Counted from the first letter of the stretch, positions 54,901-64,000 are shown. The stretch is 64,000 bases of DNA from DASSJT01 sp963715025 (GCA_963715025.1 CAVQQQ010000002.1:248001-312000); one strand, 5' to 3'. Numbers and translations are program-made. The notes: generated by a model not told the origin, from the letters alone.

Positions 54901-56769
54901 GTGGGTGTGCTCGAGACGATCAGCAGTCCCCAGGACCTCAAGGCCCTGCCGGCGGACCGGCTGCCAACCCTGGCTCAGGAGATCCGAGACTTCCTGGTGC
55001 GAGAGGTGGCCAAGACAGGTGGTCACCTGGGCCCCAACCTCGGGGTCGTCGAGCTCACGCTGGCGCTCCACCGGGTCTTCGACTCGCCCCGCGACACGAT
55101 CGTCTTCGACACCGGCCACCAGTCGTACGTCCACAAGATCCTCACCGGCCGTCGGGACTTCAGCCGGCTCAAGAAGCAGGGCGGCCTTTCGGGCTACCCG
55201 AGCCGCGCCGAGTCCGAGCACGATGTGGTCGAGAACTCCCATGCCTCGACGGCTCTGTCCTGGGCCGACGGCATCGCCAAGGCGCGCCGCGTGCGGGGCG
55301 AGCGCAACCGGCATACCGTCGCGGTCATCGGCGACGGAGCACTGACCGGCGGTATGGCCTGGGAGGCCATCAACAACATCGCCGTCGACAAGGACCTGCC
55401 GCTGGTCATCGTCGTCAACGACAACGAGCGCTCCTACGCACCGACCATCGGCGGGCTGGCCGAGCACCTAGCGACCCTGCGCACGACCCGGGGCTACGAG
55501 CGGTTCCTCGAGTGGGGTAAACAGACCCTGTCGCGGACGCCGGTGGTCGGCGGCGCGATGTACGAGACCCTGCACGGGGTGAAGAAGGGGATCAAGGACA
55601 TCGTCGCCCCACAGGGGATGTTCGAGGACCTCGGGCTCAAGTACATCGGGCCGATCGACGGGCACGACGAGCAGGCGATCGAGCAGGCCCTGCGGCGCGC
55701 GAGGACCTTCGGGGGGCCCGTGCTGGTTCATGTCCTCACCCAGAAGGGCCGGGGGTACGACCCAGCGCGCAACGACGAGGCCGACCAGTTCCACGCCGTC
55801 GGGGTGATCAACCCCGAGACCGGCCTGCCCTTCGAGGCGGGAGGCCGGATCTGGACCGACGAGTTCAACGACGAGATGGTGGCGATCGGCGCCGAGCGCA
55901 AGGACGTCGTGGCCATCACGGCGGCGATGCTGATCCCGGTCGGGCTCGACGGCTTCGCCGCGGCCTATCCCGACCGCGTGTTCGATGTCGGGATCGCCGA
56001 GCAGCACGCCGTGACCATGGCCTCGGGTCTGGCCTTCGGCGGGCTTCATCCCGTGGTCGCCGTCTACGCGACCTTCCTCAACCGCGCCTTCGACCAGGTG
56101 CTGATGGACTGCGCCCTGCACCGTGCCGGTGTGACGTTCGTGCTCGACCGCGCGGGGATCACCGGCAGCGATGGCGCGTCACACAACGGCATGTGGGACA
56201 TGACCATGCTGGGCATGGTCCCCGGTCTGCGCCTCGCGGCTCCGCGCGACGGCGCGCAGGTGCGACTCCAGCTGCGTGAGGCGGTCAACGTCTCCGATGG
56301 CCCGACGGTCCTGCGCTTCCCCAAGGGGGATGTCGCCGAGCCGCTGGGCGCCGTGGACCGGATCGGGTCGCTCGACCTGCTGCACGGGCCGGCCTCCGAC
56401 CCTGTGGACCTGCTGGTCGTCGCCGTCGGCTCCATGGCGTCGATGGCCCTTTCGGTCGCGGCCAAGCTGGAGGCGCAGGGCCACACGGTGGCGGTAGTCG
56501 ACCCGCGCTGGGTGCTCCCGGTCAGCCCGGACGTCGTCGCCACCGCGCGCCGGGCGGGGGCGGTCGCCGTGATCGAGGACAACCTGGTCGATGGCGGCAT
56601 CGGGTCGGCGGTCGCGGCGGCCCTGATGCGGGCCGACGTAGGCATCCCGGTTCACTGCTTCGGGATCCCCAAGCGGTTTCTTGAGCATGGGTCGCGCAGT
56701 CAGGTCATGGAGCAGATCGGTCTCACCGCAGACGGCATCGCCACCAGTCTGGCCTCGTCGCTGCACTGA
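54901..56769 (+). CDS. dxs: 1-deoxy-D-xylulose-5-phosphate synthase
   Basis: First enzyme of the MEP isoprenoid pathway, thiamine-diphosphate dependent. 622 residues from GTG 54901. ThDP/Mg-binding VIGDGALTGGMAWEAINN, GHLGPNLGVVELTLALH, catalytic glutamate in VGIAEQHAVTMA, and DRAGITGSDGASHNGMWDM are typical. The frame is open upstream to 54724, but the added residues do not resemble Dxs. It supplies prenyl precursors for the idsA2-type synthase elsewhere in the window. Confidence 0.95.
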   Translation: MGVLETISSPQDLKALPADRLPTLAQEIRDFLVREVAKTGGHLGPNLGVVELTLALHRVFDSPRDTIVFDTGHQSYVHKILTGRRDFSRLKKQGGLSGYPSRAESEHDVVENSHASTALSWADGIAKARRVRGERNRHTVAVIGDGALTGGMAWEAINNIAVDKDLPLVIVVNDNERSYAPTIGGLAEHLATLRTTRGYERFLEWGKQTLSRTPVVGGAMYETLHGVKKGIKDIVAPQGMFEDLGLKYIGPIDGHDEQAIEQALRRARTFGGPVLVHVLTQKGRGYDPARNDEADQFHAVGVINPETGLPFEAGGRIWTDEFNDEMVAIGAERKDVVAITAAMLIPVGLDGFAAAYPDRVFDVGIAEQHAVTMASGLAFGGLHPVVAVYATFLNRAFDQVLMDCALHRAGVTFVLDRAGITGSDGASHNGMWDMTMLGMVPGLRLAAPRDGAQVRLQLREAVNVSDGPTVLRFPKGDVAEPLGAVDRIGSLDLLHGPASDPVDLLVVAVGSMASMALSVAAKLEAQGHTVAVVDPRWVLPVSPDVVATARRAGAVAVIEDNLVDGGIGSAVAAALMRADVGIPVHCFGIPKRFLEHGSRSQVMEQIGLTADGIATSLASSLH

Positions 56770-56876
56770 GCCCTCGGTGGCTGCGGTCCGGCCTCGCAGC
56801 GGGCCGTCGCTGGCACCGACCGCTCCCTGGCTGCGAGCCATCCCTGGGCACCCATAGGCCGCGTGTGGCGTCCGGC

Positions 56877-58706
56877 TCAGTTGGTCAGCGCGCTCAGGAA
56901 CACGTCTTCGAGGTCCTCGGCCTTGCGCGCGGCGTAGGCCTCGCCGGACGTCGTCTCGGAGATGCGGCGCAGCGCTGCCGTGTCGGCCTGGCCGCCGAGG
57001 GCGATGCTGATGATCCGCACTGGGCGCTTCGGGTCCGCCTGCTTCTTCAAGCCGGCCACGACGGCGTCCAGGCTCACGCTGCCGGGGTCCTCGTTCTTGC
57101 CGTCGCTGACCAGGACGATGGTGTTGTTGCCGACCCGCCAGCTCGCCTTCGCGGCAGCTGCCGCGGCCAGCACCGTGTCGTAGAGGCCGGTGTCGCCCTT
57201 GGCCGTCAGCTGGGTGACCGAGTTCTGGAGCGACTGCCGCGCAGAGATACCCCCCACCGTGCGGGACAGCTTGCCCAGCGCAAGGACCTGCGCGTAGTCC
57301 CTGCCGCCCGTGGTGCTCCGGGAGAAGGTCCACATGCCGACCGAGGTGCGGTCGGAGAAGAGGGGCAAGGAGTCGAGGATCGCCTGCTTGGCCAGGTCGA
57401 GGCGGGTGGCGTTGCCCGCGCCCGGGACCTTCTCGTTCATCGACCCGGAGACATCGAGGACGACCAGGAGGCTGCCCTGGCGGTCCAGGGCGGTCCAGTT
57501 CTGCAGGACGCGGGCTACCGTCGATGCATCTGGTGCCGGGGGAACGTAGGCAGGCTCGCTGGACAGCGCTCCGCGGGCAGGTGTGGCATCAGAACCCAGG
57601 CGCAGCGTCCGCCAGTGCGCCGAGCGCAGCTCCGCGGCGGGCTGGCCCTGCACGAGGAACTCGGCGAAGCGGTTGACCGCGCTGCGCTGTGCGTCGTTGA
57701 CCCACTTGGCGTTCAGCGTGATGAGCGGGATCTCCTCGCTGAGTGTGCCGTCGCGGGGGTAGACCGCCGCCAGGGGAACGACCGGCTTGGAGGCATTGAA
57801 GGTCAGGACCTCGCGCTCGGTCCAGGGCATCATGGGAGTCTGGCGCAGCGCCTCGGTGGCGGACAGACCCGCGTCGCGCAGGGGCGCCAGGGTCTTCGCC
57901 GGATCCGCGCCGAGGGTGGTCAGCGAGCTCTGCGCGGTGAGCAGTTCGCGCCGAACGTCGTCGACTGCCTCGGCGTCGCGGGACACCCGGTCGTAGACGC
58001 TGGTCGTGGCGGCGAGCCCGCTGGTGCTCGTCAGCGGGTCTCGCCAGGCGATCCGGACCGGCCCCCACTCGCCGTGGCCCTTGGCCCCCCAGCCGCGGGG
58101 ATCGCGGGCGAGTGCCAGCAGATCCGTCCACGAGGGCTGGGTGTTGGGCCAGCCCAGAGCCACGGCCATGGGCCGCGGGACGGCGATCACCACGGGGCTG
58201 GAGGCAATCACCGGGACGGCATGGGGGAGCAACGCGGCGATTTCGGGCCGCCGGGCGAGGGTTGCACGCCACAGGTTGGCGTCTGGAACCCACACGGTGG
58301 TGGCGTTCGAGCCGCCGCCCGCGTCGAGCTGGTCGAGCAGGGACTCCCCGAAACTGGTCGGGTCCTGTGCCGTCACGGTGGATGTTGTGCACTGTCCGCC
58401 GTCCGTCGAGCCCCCGCCGCCGTCGAATGCAGCGGCTGCCTGCTTCATGACGGGCGCGATCTCGGGGGAGGCCACGATGCGGAGGGCAATCCGGCTGCCG
58501 CTGCAGTCGCCGGAGCCGCCCGTCCCCCGCGTGATGGCGTATCCGGCACTGGCCACAGCCAGGAGCGCAATCGCGATCACAACCGGGACGATGGCCCGGT
58601 GCCGGCTGCTGCTGGGTGCGCTCCGATGCCGACCAGCACGGGTCGGAACCTGGGCGCTGGGGTCTCCATTCTCTAGTGGAGCGTGGGCCCCCCGCGCTTT
58701 GGTCAT
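56877..58706 (-). CDS. Membrane-anchored solute-binding and VWA domain protein
   Basis: 609 residues. A basic N terminus, then a transmembrane anchor (VPVVIAIALLAVASAGYAI, about 41-59), an extracellular type 2 solute-binding-like domain (about 70-380), and a C-terminal von Willebrand A domain (about 395-605) with the metal site DVSGSMNEK and VLVSDGKNEDPG. Such proteins are common in actinobacteria and may be adhesins or sensors of the cell wall; function is not known. Convergent with dxs. Confidence 0.88.
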   Translation of the reverse strand: MTKARGAHAPLENGDPSAQVPTRAGRHRSAPSSSRHRAIVPVVIAIALLAVASAGYAITRGTGGSGDCSGSRIALRIVASPEIAPVMKQAAAAFDGGGGSTDGGQCTTSTVTAQDPTSFGESLLDQLDAGGGSNATTVWVPDANLWRATLARRPEIAALLPHAVPVIASSPVVIAVPRPMAVALGWPNTQPSWTDLLALARDPRGWGAKGHGEWGPVRIAWRDPLTSTSGLAATTSVYDRVSRDAEAVDDVRRELLTAQSSLTTLGADPAKTLAPLRDAGLSATEALRQTPMMPWTEREVLTFNASKPVVPLAAVYPRDGTLSEEIPLITLNAKWVNDAQRSAVNRFAEFLVQGQPAAELRSAHWRTLRLGSDATPARGALSSEPAYVPPAPDASTVARVLQNWTALDRQGSLLVVLDVSGSMNEKVPGAGNATRLDLAKQAILDSLPLFSDRTSVGMWTFSRSTTGGRDYAQVLALGKLSRTVGGISARQSLQNSVTQLTAKGDTGLYDTVLAAAAAAKASWRVGNNTIVLVSDGKNEDPGSVSLDAVVAGLKKQADPKRPVRIISIALGGQADTAALRRISETTSGEAYAARKAEDLEDVFLSALTN

Positions 58707-58837
58707 GCGGGCGAGTTTGCCGTCCGAAGACGGTGGGTTACAAGGGTAGGGACAGTTCGTCTCGTTTCAGTGTCCAAAAGTCCCACTCCAGATCTGGCCG
58801 AATGGTGCCGTTTTGGATGGTTTGTCCGTGTTCTTCG

Positions 58838-60742
58838 TCACAACGGGCTAGACCGGGAGCGGCCCTCCGGCGGATGGGCCACCAGCCGGCGCATGCGCAG
58901 GGCGAGCTGGAGCTCGAGTGCCGGCTCCGGCTCCTGCCATCCGTCGCCGAGAAGGCTGCCGATCCGGTCCAGCCGCTGCGCCACCGTGTTGGTGTGGACA
59001 TGGAGGGCGACCGCTGCCCGGCTCGGGCTCCCGCCCCCGGCGAAGTACGCCTCGAGCGTCCCGACCAGGTCCGTCCCCCGGGCCTCGTCGTAGTCGACCA
59101 CCGGGCCGAGCACCCGGCGGACATAGGCCGTCACATCGGGATCGGTGCCGACGATGAGCCCGGCGAAACCGAGGTCCGATGCTGCTGCCCCGGTGCCCTC
59201 GTGGCCAAGGGCCAGCAGCGCCGCGAGGGTGCGGCGGGCCTCGTCGTAGGCCGACGCCACCGCATCGACGTCACGCACGGGAGCACTCACGGCCACGGTC
59301 ACCATCGCCGAGCGGGCCAGGCGGGAGTGCAGCGACTGTGCGAGGCGGGTCGGCTCCTCGCCGGGGATCAGGGCCACGACATCGCCGTCATGCACGCCCA
59401 CCAGGGCTTGGCTGCCCAGCACGGTCTGGGCCGACAGCGTCAGGGCTCGCCGCTGGGTGTTGACCGGGCCGCGCAGCACAGCAACGCAGAACGAGTGGTC
59501 CAGGGCCAGGCCAAGCCCACGAGCCGCCCGGATCCGGTCGTCACGCTCGCCCCGGGCCGCGATCAGGTCGCTGATCAGGTCGGCCAGCACCTGCCGCTGG
59601 GACTCGGCCACATCCCGCTCGAAGAGCAGGAAGAGGGCGCAGACCACGGCGGCGCGCTCGATCGTGCGGATGTCAGCGGCGTCTGGCGTCAGGTCGAACC
59701 CTGCGCCGACGAACAGCGTTCCCATGATGTCGTGGCCGGCCCGGACGGCCACCACGTGGAAGTCGCTCAGGCTCACCAGTCGACCCGCGGGCTCGCCGGC
59801 GGCCACCTGAACACCTTGAGCGCGCTGGTCCGGCCCGAGAGCAGGGGCGCCGAAGACGCTGCGCTGCTCGCCGTCCTCGCCCACGAGGAGCACCCAATCG
59901 CCCAGCAGCTCGCCCAGCGCCCGGGTGACGTCGTCGATCCCGCCCCGAGCGAGGAGCACTTCAGCGAAGCGGTCGTGGGCCGCTGCGGCGCGCTCCACCC
60001 CCTCGGTGTGGCGGCGAACCGTCGCGTGTGCCTCCGAGAGGGCCTCGAGGGCGTTCTGGGCATCGCTCAAGGCCCGGACCTGCACGATGGTCACGGCAGC
60101 GAGGGCGGCGAGCGACGTGAGGAGCCCCACCTCGTCGGGCTGGAACACTCGCTCGGAGCGGTCGGCGGCGAAGAGAACCCCCACGAACTCGTTCCCGACG
60201 AGAAGAGGCGCTCCGCAGATGGCGACGATCCCCTCCTCGCCCACCGCCGCATCGATCGACGAGGTGTGGCGGAACCGGTCATCAGCTGCGTAGTCGGGTG
60301 TCCAGTACGGCCGATGGGTCGAGGCGACGAGGCCACCCAGTCCCGCGCCGAGCGGCAGGCGCACGGTCTGGAAGCGGGCCGAGATCGACCCAGCAGTCGC
60401 CCTCATGTACGTGTCGCCGGCCGAGGGATCGAACAGGGTCAGGTAGGACAGGTCGGTGCCCAGTAGCGCCCGGGTGCGGCGGACGATGGCGTCGAGCACG
60501 CCGGCGGGGTCGCGCATGGAGGCGAGGTCGCGCGCCGTCTCCACGAGCGCCTCGAGCTCGCGCTCACGGCGCCGATGGACGTCGAACGCCATGTGGATCT
60601 GCAGCGCGAGCTCGCGCAGCTCGGGGCTGACGGCAGCCGTCGCGATCTGCTGCGCCGGCGCTCCCATCGCGAGCAGCCGGAGCAGGAGGGCCGCTGGACG
60701 TTCCTCCACTGGCGGCTCGTGCAGGGTCATGGCGGAGATCAT
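58838..60742 (-). CDS. PucR/CdaR-family transcriptional regulator with GAF domain
   Basis: 634 residues from ATG 60742; ATG 60730 (MTLHEPP) is a close alternative. A GAF domain (VLDAIVRRTRALLGTDLSYLTLFDPS to QVRAL), a helical linker with a second sensor-like region, then the C-terminal PucR helix-turn-helix LVGTLEAYFAGGGSPSRAAVALHVHTNTVAQRLDRIGSLLG. It probably activates or represses the divergent ABC operon in response to a ligand bound by the GAF domain. The frame is open to 60898 but overlaps the promoter region. Confidence 0.9.
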   Translation of the reverse strand: MISAMTLHEPPVEERPAALLLRLLAMGAPAQQIATAAVSPELRELALQIHMAFDVHRRRERELEALVETARDLASMRDPAGVLDAIVRRTRALLGTDLSYLTLFDPSAGDTYMRATAGSISARFQTVRLPLGAGLGGLVASTHRPYWTPDYAADDRFRHTSSIDAAVGEEGIVAICGAPLLVGNEFVGVLFAADRSERVFQPDEVGLLTSLAALAAVTIVQVRALSDAQNALEALSEAHATVRRHTEGVERAAAAHDRFAEVLLARGGIDDVTRALGELLGDWVLLVGEDGEQRSVFGAPALGPDQRAQGVQVAAGEPAGRLVSLSDFHVVAVRAGHDIMGTLFVGAGFDLTPDAADIRTIERAAVVCALFLLFERDVAESQRQVLADLISDLIAARGERDDRIRAARGLGLALDHSFCVAVLRGPVNTQRRALTLSAQTVLGSQALVGVHDGDVVALIPGEEPTRLAQSLHSRLARSAMVTVAVSAPVRDVDAVASAYDEARRTLAALLALGHEGTGAAASDLGFAGLIVGTDPDVTAYVRRVLGPVVDYDEARGTDLVGTLEAYFAGGGSPSRAAVALHVHTNTVAQRLDRIGSLLGDGWQEPEPALELQLALRMRRLVAHPPEGRSRSSPL

Positions 60743-60910
60743 AGGCGCGGAGCCCGATCCGGGGATGTGCCGAGTCCACATGTCCTGAGCACGGTTATAG
60801 CGTGGCGGGCCATGTGACGACCTGCGCCGCTGCCCTAGGTTTCTCGGCACCGATGAGGTCGCTCGCCTACCCAACCCCCGCGAAACACACACGCCCAAGG
60901 AGGTGCAGGG

Positions 60911-61694
60911 ATGTCCTCACCTGCCTCACCGCCGCGCGGCCCCGAAACGCCACTACTCGAGACGCGAGCCCTCGTGAAGGAGTTCCGTGGCTTCCGCGCG
61001 GTCGCCGACGTCGACCTGCGCGTGGCCGAGGGGACCGTGCATGCTCTGGTCGGCCCCAACGGTGCCGGGAAGACGACGCTGTTCAACCTCCTTACTGGCT
61101 TCCTCACCCCCACCTCCGGCCAGATCCTCTACCGGGGGCGGGACATCACCGGGCGCCAGCCCGAGCAGATCGCCCACCTCGGGATCGCGCGGTCCTTCCA
61201 GATCACCAGCCTGTTCGACCAGATGACCGCGACCGAGCACGTCGAGCTGGCGCTGGCGTCCCCCACCGGCCTGGGTCTGCGGTTCTGGCAGCTCGCAGCG
61301 CTCCCTGGACCGCTTTCGCCGCACCGCCCTACAACTGCTCGACCAGGTGGGCCTCGCGGATCGCTCCGGCCAGGCCGCCGGCTCTCTCGCCTACGGGCAG
61401 AAGCGGGCCCTCGAGCTGGCCCTCGCCCTCGCGCTGGACCCCCGGCTGCTCCTGCTCGACGAGCCCACGGCCGGCATGGGCCTGGAGGACGTCGACCGCA
61501 CCATCGAGCTGGTCCGGAAGGTGTCGAGTGGACGCACGGTGGTGTTCGTCGACCACAACATGCATGTCGTGGGATCCCTCGCGGACACCGTGACCGTGCT
61601 CCAGTCGGGACAAGTCCTCGCGGAGGGGACCTACGCACAGGTCCGCGACGACGAGAGGGTCATCACGGCATACCTGGGGCAAGCCCATGTCTGA
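60911..61694 (+). CDS. livG: Branched-chain amino-acid-type ABC transporter ATP-binding protein (LivG), frameshifted as read
   Basis: Cytoplasmic ATPase of a HAAT-type importer. The first 125 residues carry the Walker A GPNGAGKTTLFN and a normal Q-loop (SFQITSLFDQM). Near 61288 the frame breaks after LGLRFW; removing one C joins SSQRSLDRFRRTALQLLDQ and the later Walker B DPRLLLLDEPTAGM. The combined protein is about 260 residues, normal for LivG, but the ABC signature (LAYGQKR) is slightly degenerate. Start ATG 60911 has AAGGAGGT. It overlaps livF by 8 bp. Confidence 0.85.
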
Positions 61695-62445
61695 GAACGG
61701 GTCTGACCCCGTGCGTGCCAACAGCACCGGGCGGACCGGGGCGATCGCACCCGTCCTCGACGTCAGCGGCATGTCCGCCTGGTACGGCGATGCCCGTGTG
61801 CTCGACGATGTGTCGATCAGCGTCGGCCCCGGCGAGGTGGTCACGCTCGTGGGGCGTAATGGCGCCGGCAAGACCACCCTGCTGCGCTGCATCATGGGTC
61901 TGCATCGCGGCGTCAGGGGTGTCCTCTGCCTGGAGGGTCGCCCCCTCGACGGGCTGTCCGCCGACAAGCGCGCTCGCCGCGGCCTGGGCTGGGTGCCCGA
62001 CGACCGGGGCATCTATGCCAGCCTCACCGTTGCCGAGAACCTCCTGCTGCCGCCCGTGGTGGGCGACTCCGCCTGGAGCCTGGAGCAGGTGCACGAGGTC
62101 TTCCCCGTGCTCTACGAGCGCCGCGCTTTCCCCGGCACCAGGCTTTCCGGGGGCGAGCAGCAGATGCTCGCCATCGCCCGGGTCCTGCGCATGGGCGCCC
62201 GGGTGCTGCTGCTCGACGAGCCGAGCGAGGGCCTGGCGCCTGTGATCGTCCAGCGCATCGGCGACATCATCCGGCAGGTCAAGGCCCAGGGCATTTCGGT
62301 GCTCCTCGTCGAGCAGAACGTCACCTTCGCCTCGACGGTCGCAGACCGCCATTACCTGCTTGCCCAGGGGCGCGTGGTCGAGGCCCTCGACAACGAGCGT
62401 TTCCAGGCACGCACCACCGAGCTGCTCGAGTACCTCGGCATCTAG
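61687..62445 (+). CDS. livF: Branched-chain amino-acid-type ABC transporter ATP-binding protein (LivF)
   Basis: Second ATPase of the importer. 252 residues: Walker A GRNGAGKTTLLRC, ABC signature LSGGEQQMLAIAR, Walker B VLLLDEPSEGLAP, H-loop region LLVEQN. The N-terminal 22 residues are a variable extension. Overlaps livG by 8 bp. The gene order livG-livF-binding protein-livH places the ATPases first, unlike the common livKHMGF order. Confidence 0.94.
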   Translation: MSENGSDPVRANSTGRTGAIAPVLDVSGMSAWYGDARVLDDVSISVGPGEVVTLVGRNGAGKTTLLRCIMGLHRGVRGVLCLEGRPLDGLSADKRARRGLGWVPDDRGIYASLTVAENLLLPPVVGDSAWSLEQVHEVFPVLYERRAFPGTRLSGGEQQMLAIARVLRMGARVLLLDEPSEGLAPVIVQRIGDIIRQVKAQGISVLLVEQNVTFASTVADRHYLLAQGRVVEALDNERFQARTTELLEYLGI

Positions 62446-62542
62446 GCGCTTCATCCAGTCCCCGCACCGCCCCAACCAACCCATCCCAACCGTTTCGAGA
62501 CCGGAACATCGAAAGACCCACACCAAAACCCCAGGAGGGGAC

Positions 62543-63787
62543 ATGCACCGCACGAAGTCCTTGGCCCTCGCGGCCGCCGCCGTGGCTGGCAGCCTGGTGC
62601 TTGCTGCCTGTGGAGGCGGCGGTCCCAGCTCTGGCGGGGGCAAGATCAGCGACGACAAGGTCGTCATCGGTCTGCTCAACGACCAGTCCGGCGTGTACAA
62701 GGACCTGTCCGGTCCGAACAGCAAGGTTGCGATCGAGATGGCCGTCGCCGACTACAAGGCGAAGTACGGCGACAAGGCCGTGGCCAAGAACATCGAGATC
62801 GTCATGGCCGACCACCAGAACAAACCGGACATCGCCAACACCAAGGCGCAGGAGATGTACGACCGCCAGATGGCCGACGTCATTCTGGACGTGCCGACCT
62901 CATCAGCTGCCCTCGCGGTGGCCACGCAGGCCAAGACCAAGAAGAAGCTCTTCATCGACGTGGGCGCCGCCACCACCGCGCTCACCGGTAAGTCGTGCAA
63001 CAAGTACACCTTCCACTGGGCCTACGACACCTACATGCTGGCCCATGGCACCGGCGCGGCGACCGTTGGCAACGGCGGCAAGTCGTGGTCGATCGTCTAC
63101 CCCGACTATGCCTTCGGCCAGGACATGACCAAGTCGTTCTCGACGGCGGTGGAGAACGCTGGCGGCACCGTGCAGCAGAAGATCGCGACGCCGTTCCCCA
63201 ACGACAACTTCGCCACGTTCATCACGAAGGCAGAATCGAGCAAGCCCAACGTGATTGGGATCATGGCCGCGGGTGGTGACCTGGTCAACTTCGTGAAGCA
63301 GTACAACCAGGCCGGGCTCCAGGGCAAGACGACCCTTGCCGTCGGGCTGATGTTCATCACCGATATCCACAGCCTTGGCGTGGACCAGTTCCAGGGCACC
63401 ACCTTCACTGACGCCTGGTACTGGAACTTCGACGACCAGAACCGCGCGTGGGCCGACAAGTTCAAGGAGAAGACCGGCAGCCGTCCGTCCTTCGCCCATG
63501 CCGGCAACTACTCCGCGGCGCTCAACTACCTCGAGGCGGTCCAGGCGGCCGGCACCGACAACTCCGATGCCGTGGTCAAGCAGCTGGAGGGCAAGAAGAT
63601 CAACGACATCTTCCTGCGCAACGGCGAGGTCCGCGCTGCCGACCACCGGGTTCTGCACGACGCCTATCTCGTGAAGGTCAAGAGCAAGGACCAGGTCAAG
63701 GAGGACTGGGACTACGAAGAGGTCATCAAGACCATCCCGGCCGCCGAGGCGTTCAACCCGACCGTCTCGCCCGACTGCAAGATGTGA
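62543..63787 (+). CDS. ABC transporter substrate-binding lipoprotein (Leu/Ile/Val-type)
   Basis: Extracellular receptor of the HAAT importer. 414 residues from ATG 62543 with AGGAGGGG upstream. Lipoprotein signal SLALAAAAVAGSLVLAAC. The mature part has a type 1 periplasmic-binding fold: VVIGLLNDQSGVYKDLSGPN, PTSSAALAVATQAKTKKKLFID, WSIVYPDYAFGQDM. By analogy it could bind amino acids, amides or aromatic acids; ligand unknown. A strong hairpin follows the gene. Confidence 0.92.
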   Translation: MHRTKSLALAAAAVAGSLVLAACGGGGPSSGGGKISDDKVVIGLLNDQSGVYKDLSGPNSKVAIEMAVADYKAKYGDKAVAKNIEIVMADHQNKPDIANTKAQEMYDRQMADVILDVPTSSAALAVATQAKTKKKLFIDVGAATTALTGKSCNKYTFHWAYDTYMLAHGTGAATVGNGGKSWSIVYPDYAFGQDMTKSFSTAVENAGGTVQQKIATPFPNDNFATFITKAESSKPNVIGIMAAGGDLVNFVKQYNQAGLQGKTTLAVGLMFITDIHSLGVDQFQGTTFTDAWYWNFDDQNRAWADKFKEKTGSRPSFAHAGNYSAALNYLEAVQAAGTDNSDAVVKQLEGKKINDIFLRNGEVRAADHRVLHDAYLVKVKSKDQVKEDWDYEEVIKTIPAAEAFNPTVSPDCKM

Positions 63788-63806
63788 CCGACCCAGCCAC
63801 GGACCA

Positions 63807-63843
63807 GGGGGTATGCCGGGTGCTCGCCACCCGGCATACCCCC
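63807..63843 (+). terminator. Perfect 16-bp hairpin between binding protein and permease
   Basis: GGGGGTATGCCGGGTG and CACCCGGCATACCCCC pair perfectly over 16 bp with a 5-base loop (CTCGC). It starts 20 bp after the binding-protein stop and lies 35 bp before the livH start. No U-run follows. It may partially terminate or protect mRNA so that the binding protein is made in excess. Each arm holds one copy of the over-represented octamer. Confidence 0.75.
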
Positions 63844-63877
63844 GATCCCCACCGGGGCACCTGACGCCAGGAGAAGC

Positions 63878-64000
63878 ATGAGCTCGTTCATCCAGTACAC
63901 GCTGCAAGGACTCGCGGCGGGCGGCTTCTACGCTCTCGCGGCGCTGGGCCTGGCCGTGATCTTCGGGGTCCTCGGCGTCGTGAACTTCAGCCACGGCGCG
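63878..64000 (+). CDS. livH: Branched-chain amino-acid-type ABC permease LivH, 5' end
   Basis: First 41 residues only (MSSFIQYTLQGLAAGGFYAL, then GLAVIFGVLGVVNFSHGA), cut by the window edge. The NFSHG motif at the end of the first helices is diagnostic of the LivH permease family. AGGAGAAGC precedes the ATG. Confidence 0.92.
   Translation, partial: MSSFIQYTLQGLAAGGFYALAALGLAVIFGVLGVVNFSHGA

Overview
This is a 64 kb piece of a high-GC Gram-positive (actinobacterial) chromosome. GC-rich third codon positions, GTG starts, many ATGA/GTGA gene overlaps and the gene families present (DUF3040, DUF4193, DUF3710, DUF3159, DUF5998, DUF7455, SepH, Rv2175c) point to Actinomycetia, most likely Micrococcales near Intrasporangiaceae. 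The genus is an inference. No rRNA, tRNA, CRISPR array, prophage or insertion sequence was recognised; the window reads as conserved core chromosome with transport and regulatory inserts.

Layout. 0-10.2 kb: a block like mycobacterial Rv2178c-Rv2172c, with class II DAHP synthase (partial), threonine aldolase, a DMT exporter, a PASTA-bearing PknL-type kinase, a LysM transglycosylase, the Rv2175c-type DNA-binding protein, a polyprenyl diphosphate synthase and MetF, then a HAD phosphatase and a YbaK-type deacylase. 10.2-18.2 kb: an SOS cassette behind a perfect LexA box (DUF6504, SAV_6107-type HEPN protein, DnaE2), followed by a methyltransferase, DinB and a DUF3040 protein. 18.4-29.1 kb: DUF456 and DUF7455 proteins, then ParE and ParC flanking a maltose/trehalose-type sugar ABC operon with its LacI regulator. 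29.2-37.9 kb: nitroreductase, an ECF sigma factor with a membrane-tethered Asp-box propeller protein, a Pat-type acetyltransferase/acyl-CoA synthetase fusion, DUF5998, a phosphodiesterase, thymidine kinase and a lipoprotein. 38.1-50.1 kb: SepH, a TRIC-type channel, coproporphyrin ferrochelatase, inositol phosphatase, DUF4193, dUTPase, DUF3710, an OB-fold protein, DUF3159, the CeoC/CeoB potassium-gating pair, a KimA-family potassium importer and an RNA methyltransferase, an order close to Rv2701c-Rv2689c. 50.2-56.8 kb: PPK2, aconitase behind an 18-bp palindrome, a hypothetical protein with a LexA-like site upstream, and Dxs. 56.9-64 kb: a solute-binding/VWA protein, a GAF-PucR regulator and a divergent branched-chain amino-acid-type ABC operon running off the end.

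Notable signals: the SOS mutasome lacks a recognisable ImuB but has DinB close by. A second site sharing 12 bases with the LexA box lies 6 kb from the right-hand operon. An aconitase operator candidate resembles TamR-type sites. A KimA importer is divergent from two TrkA-type subunits. The octamer GGTATGCC/GGCATACC is clearly over-represented.

A caution for the reader: at least eleven single-base frame disruptions occur in otherwise well-conserved genes. Six are in the sugar-binding protein and one each in its two permeases, parC, livG and sepH. Ten of the eleven are consistent with +1 insertions, and two core genes are hit, so sequence or assembly error is the leading explanation.
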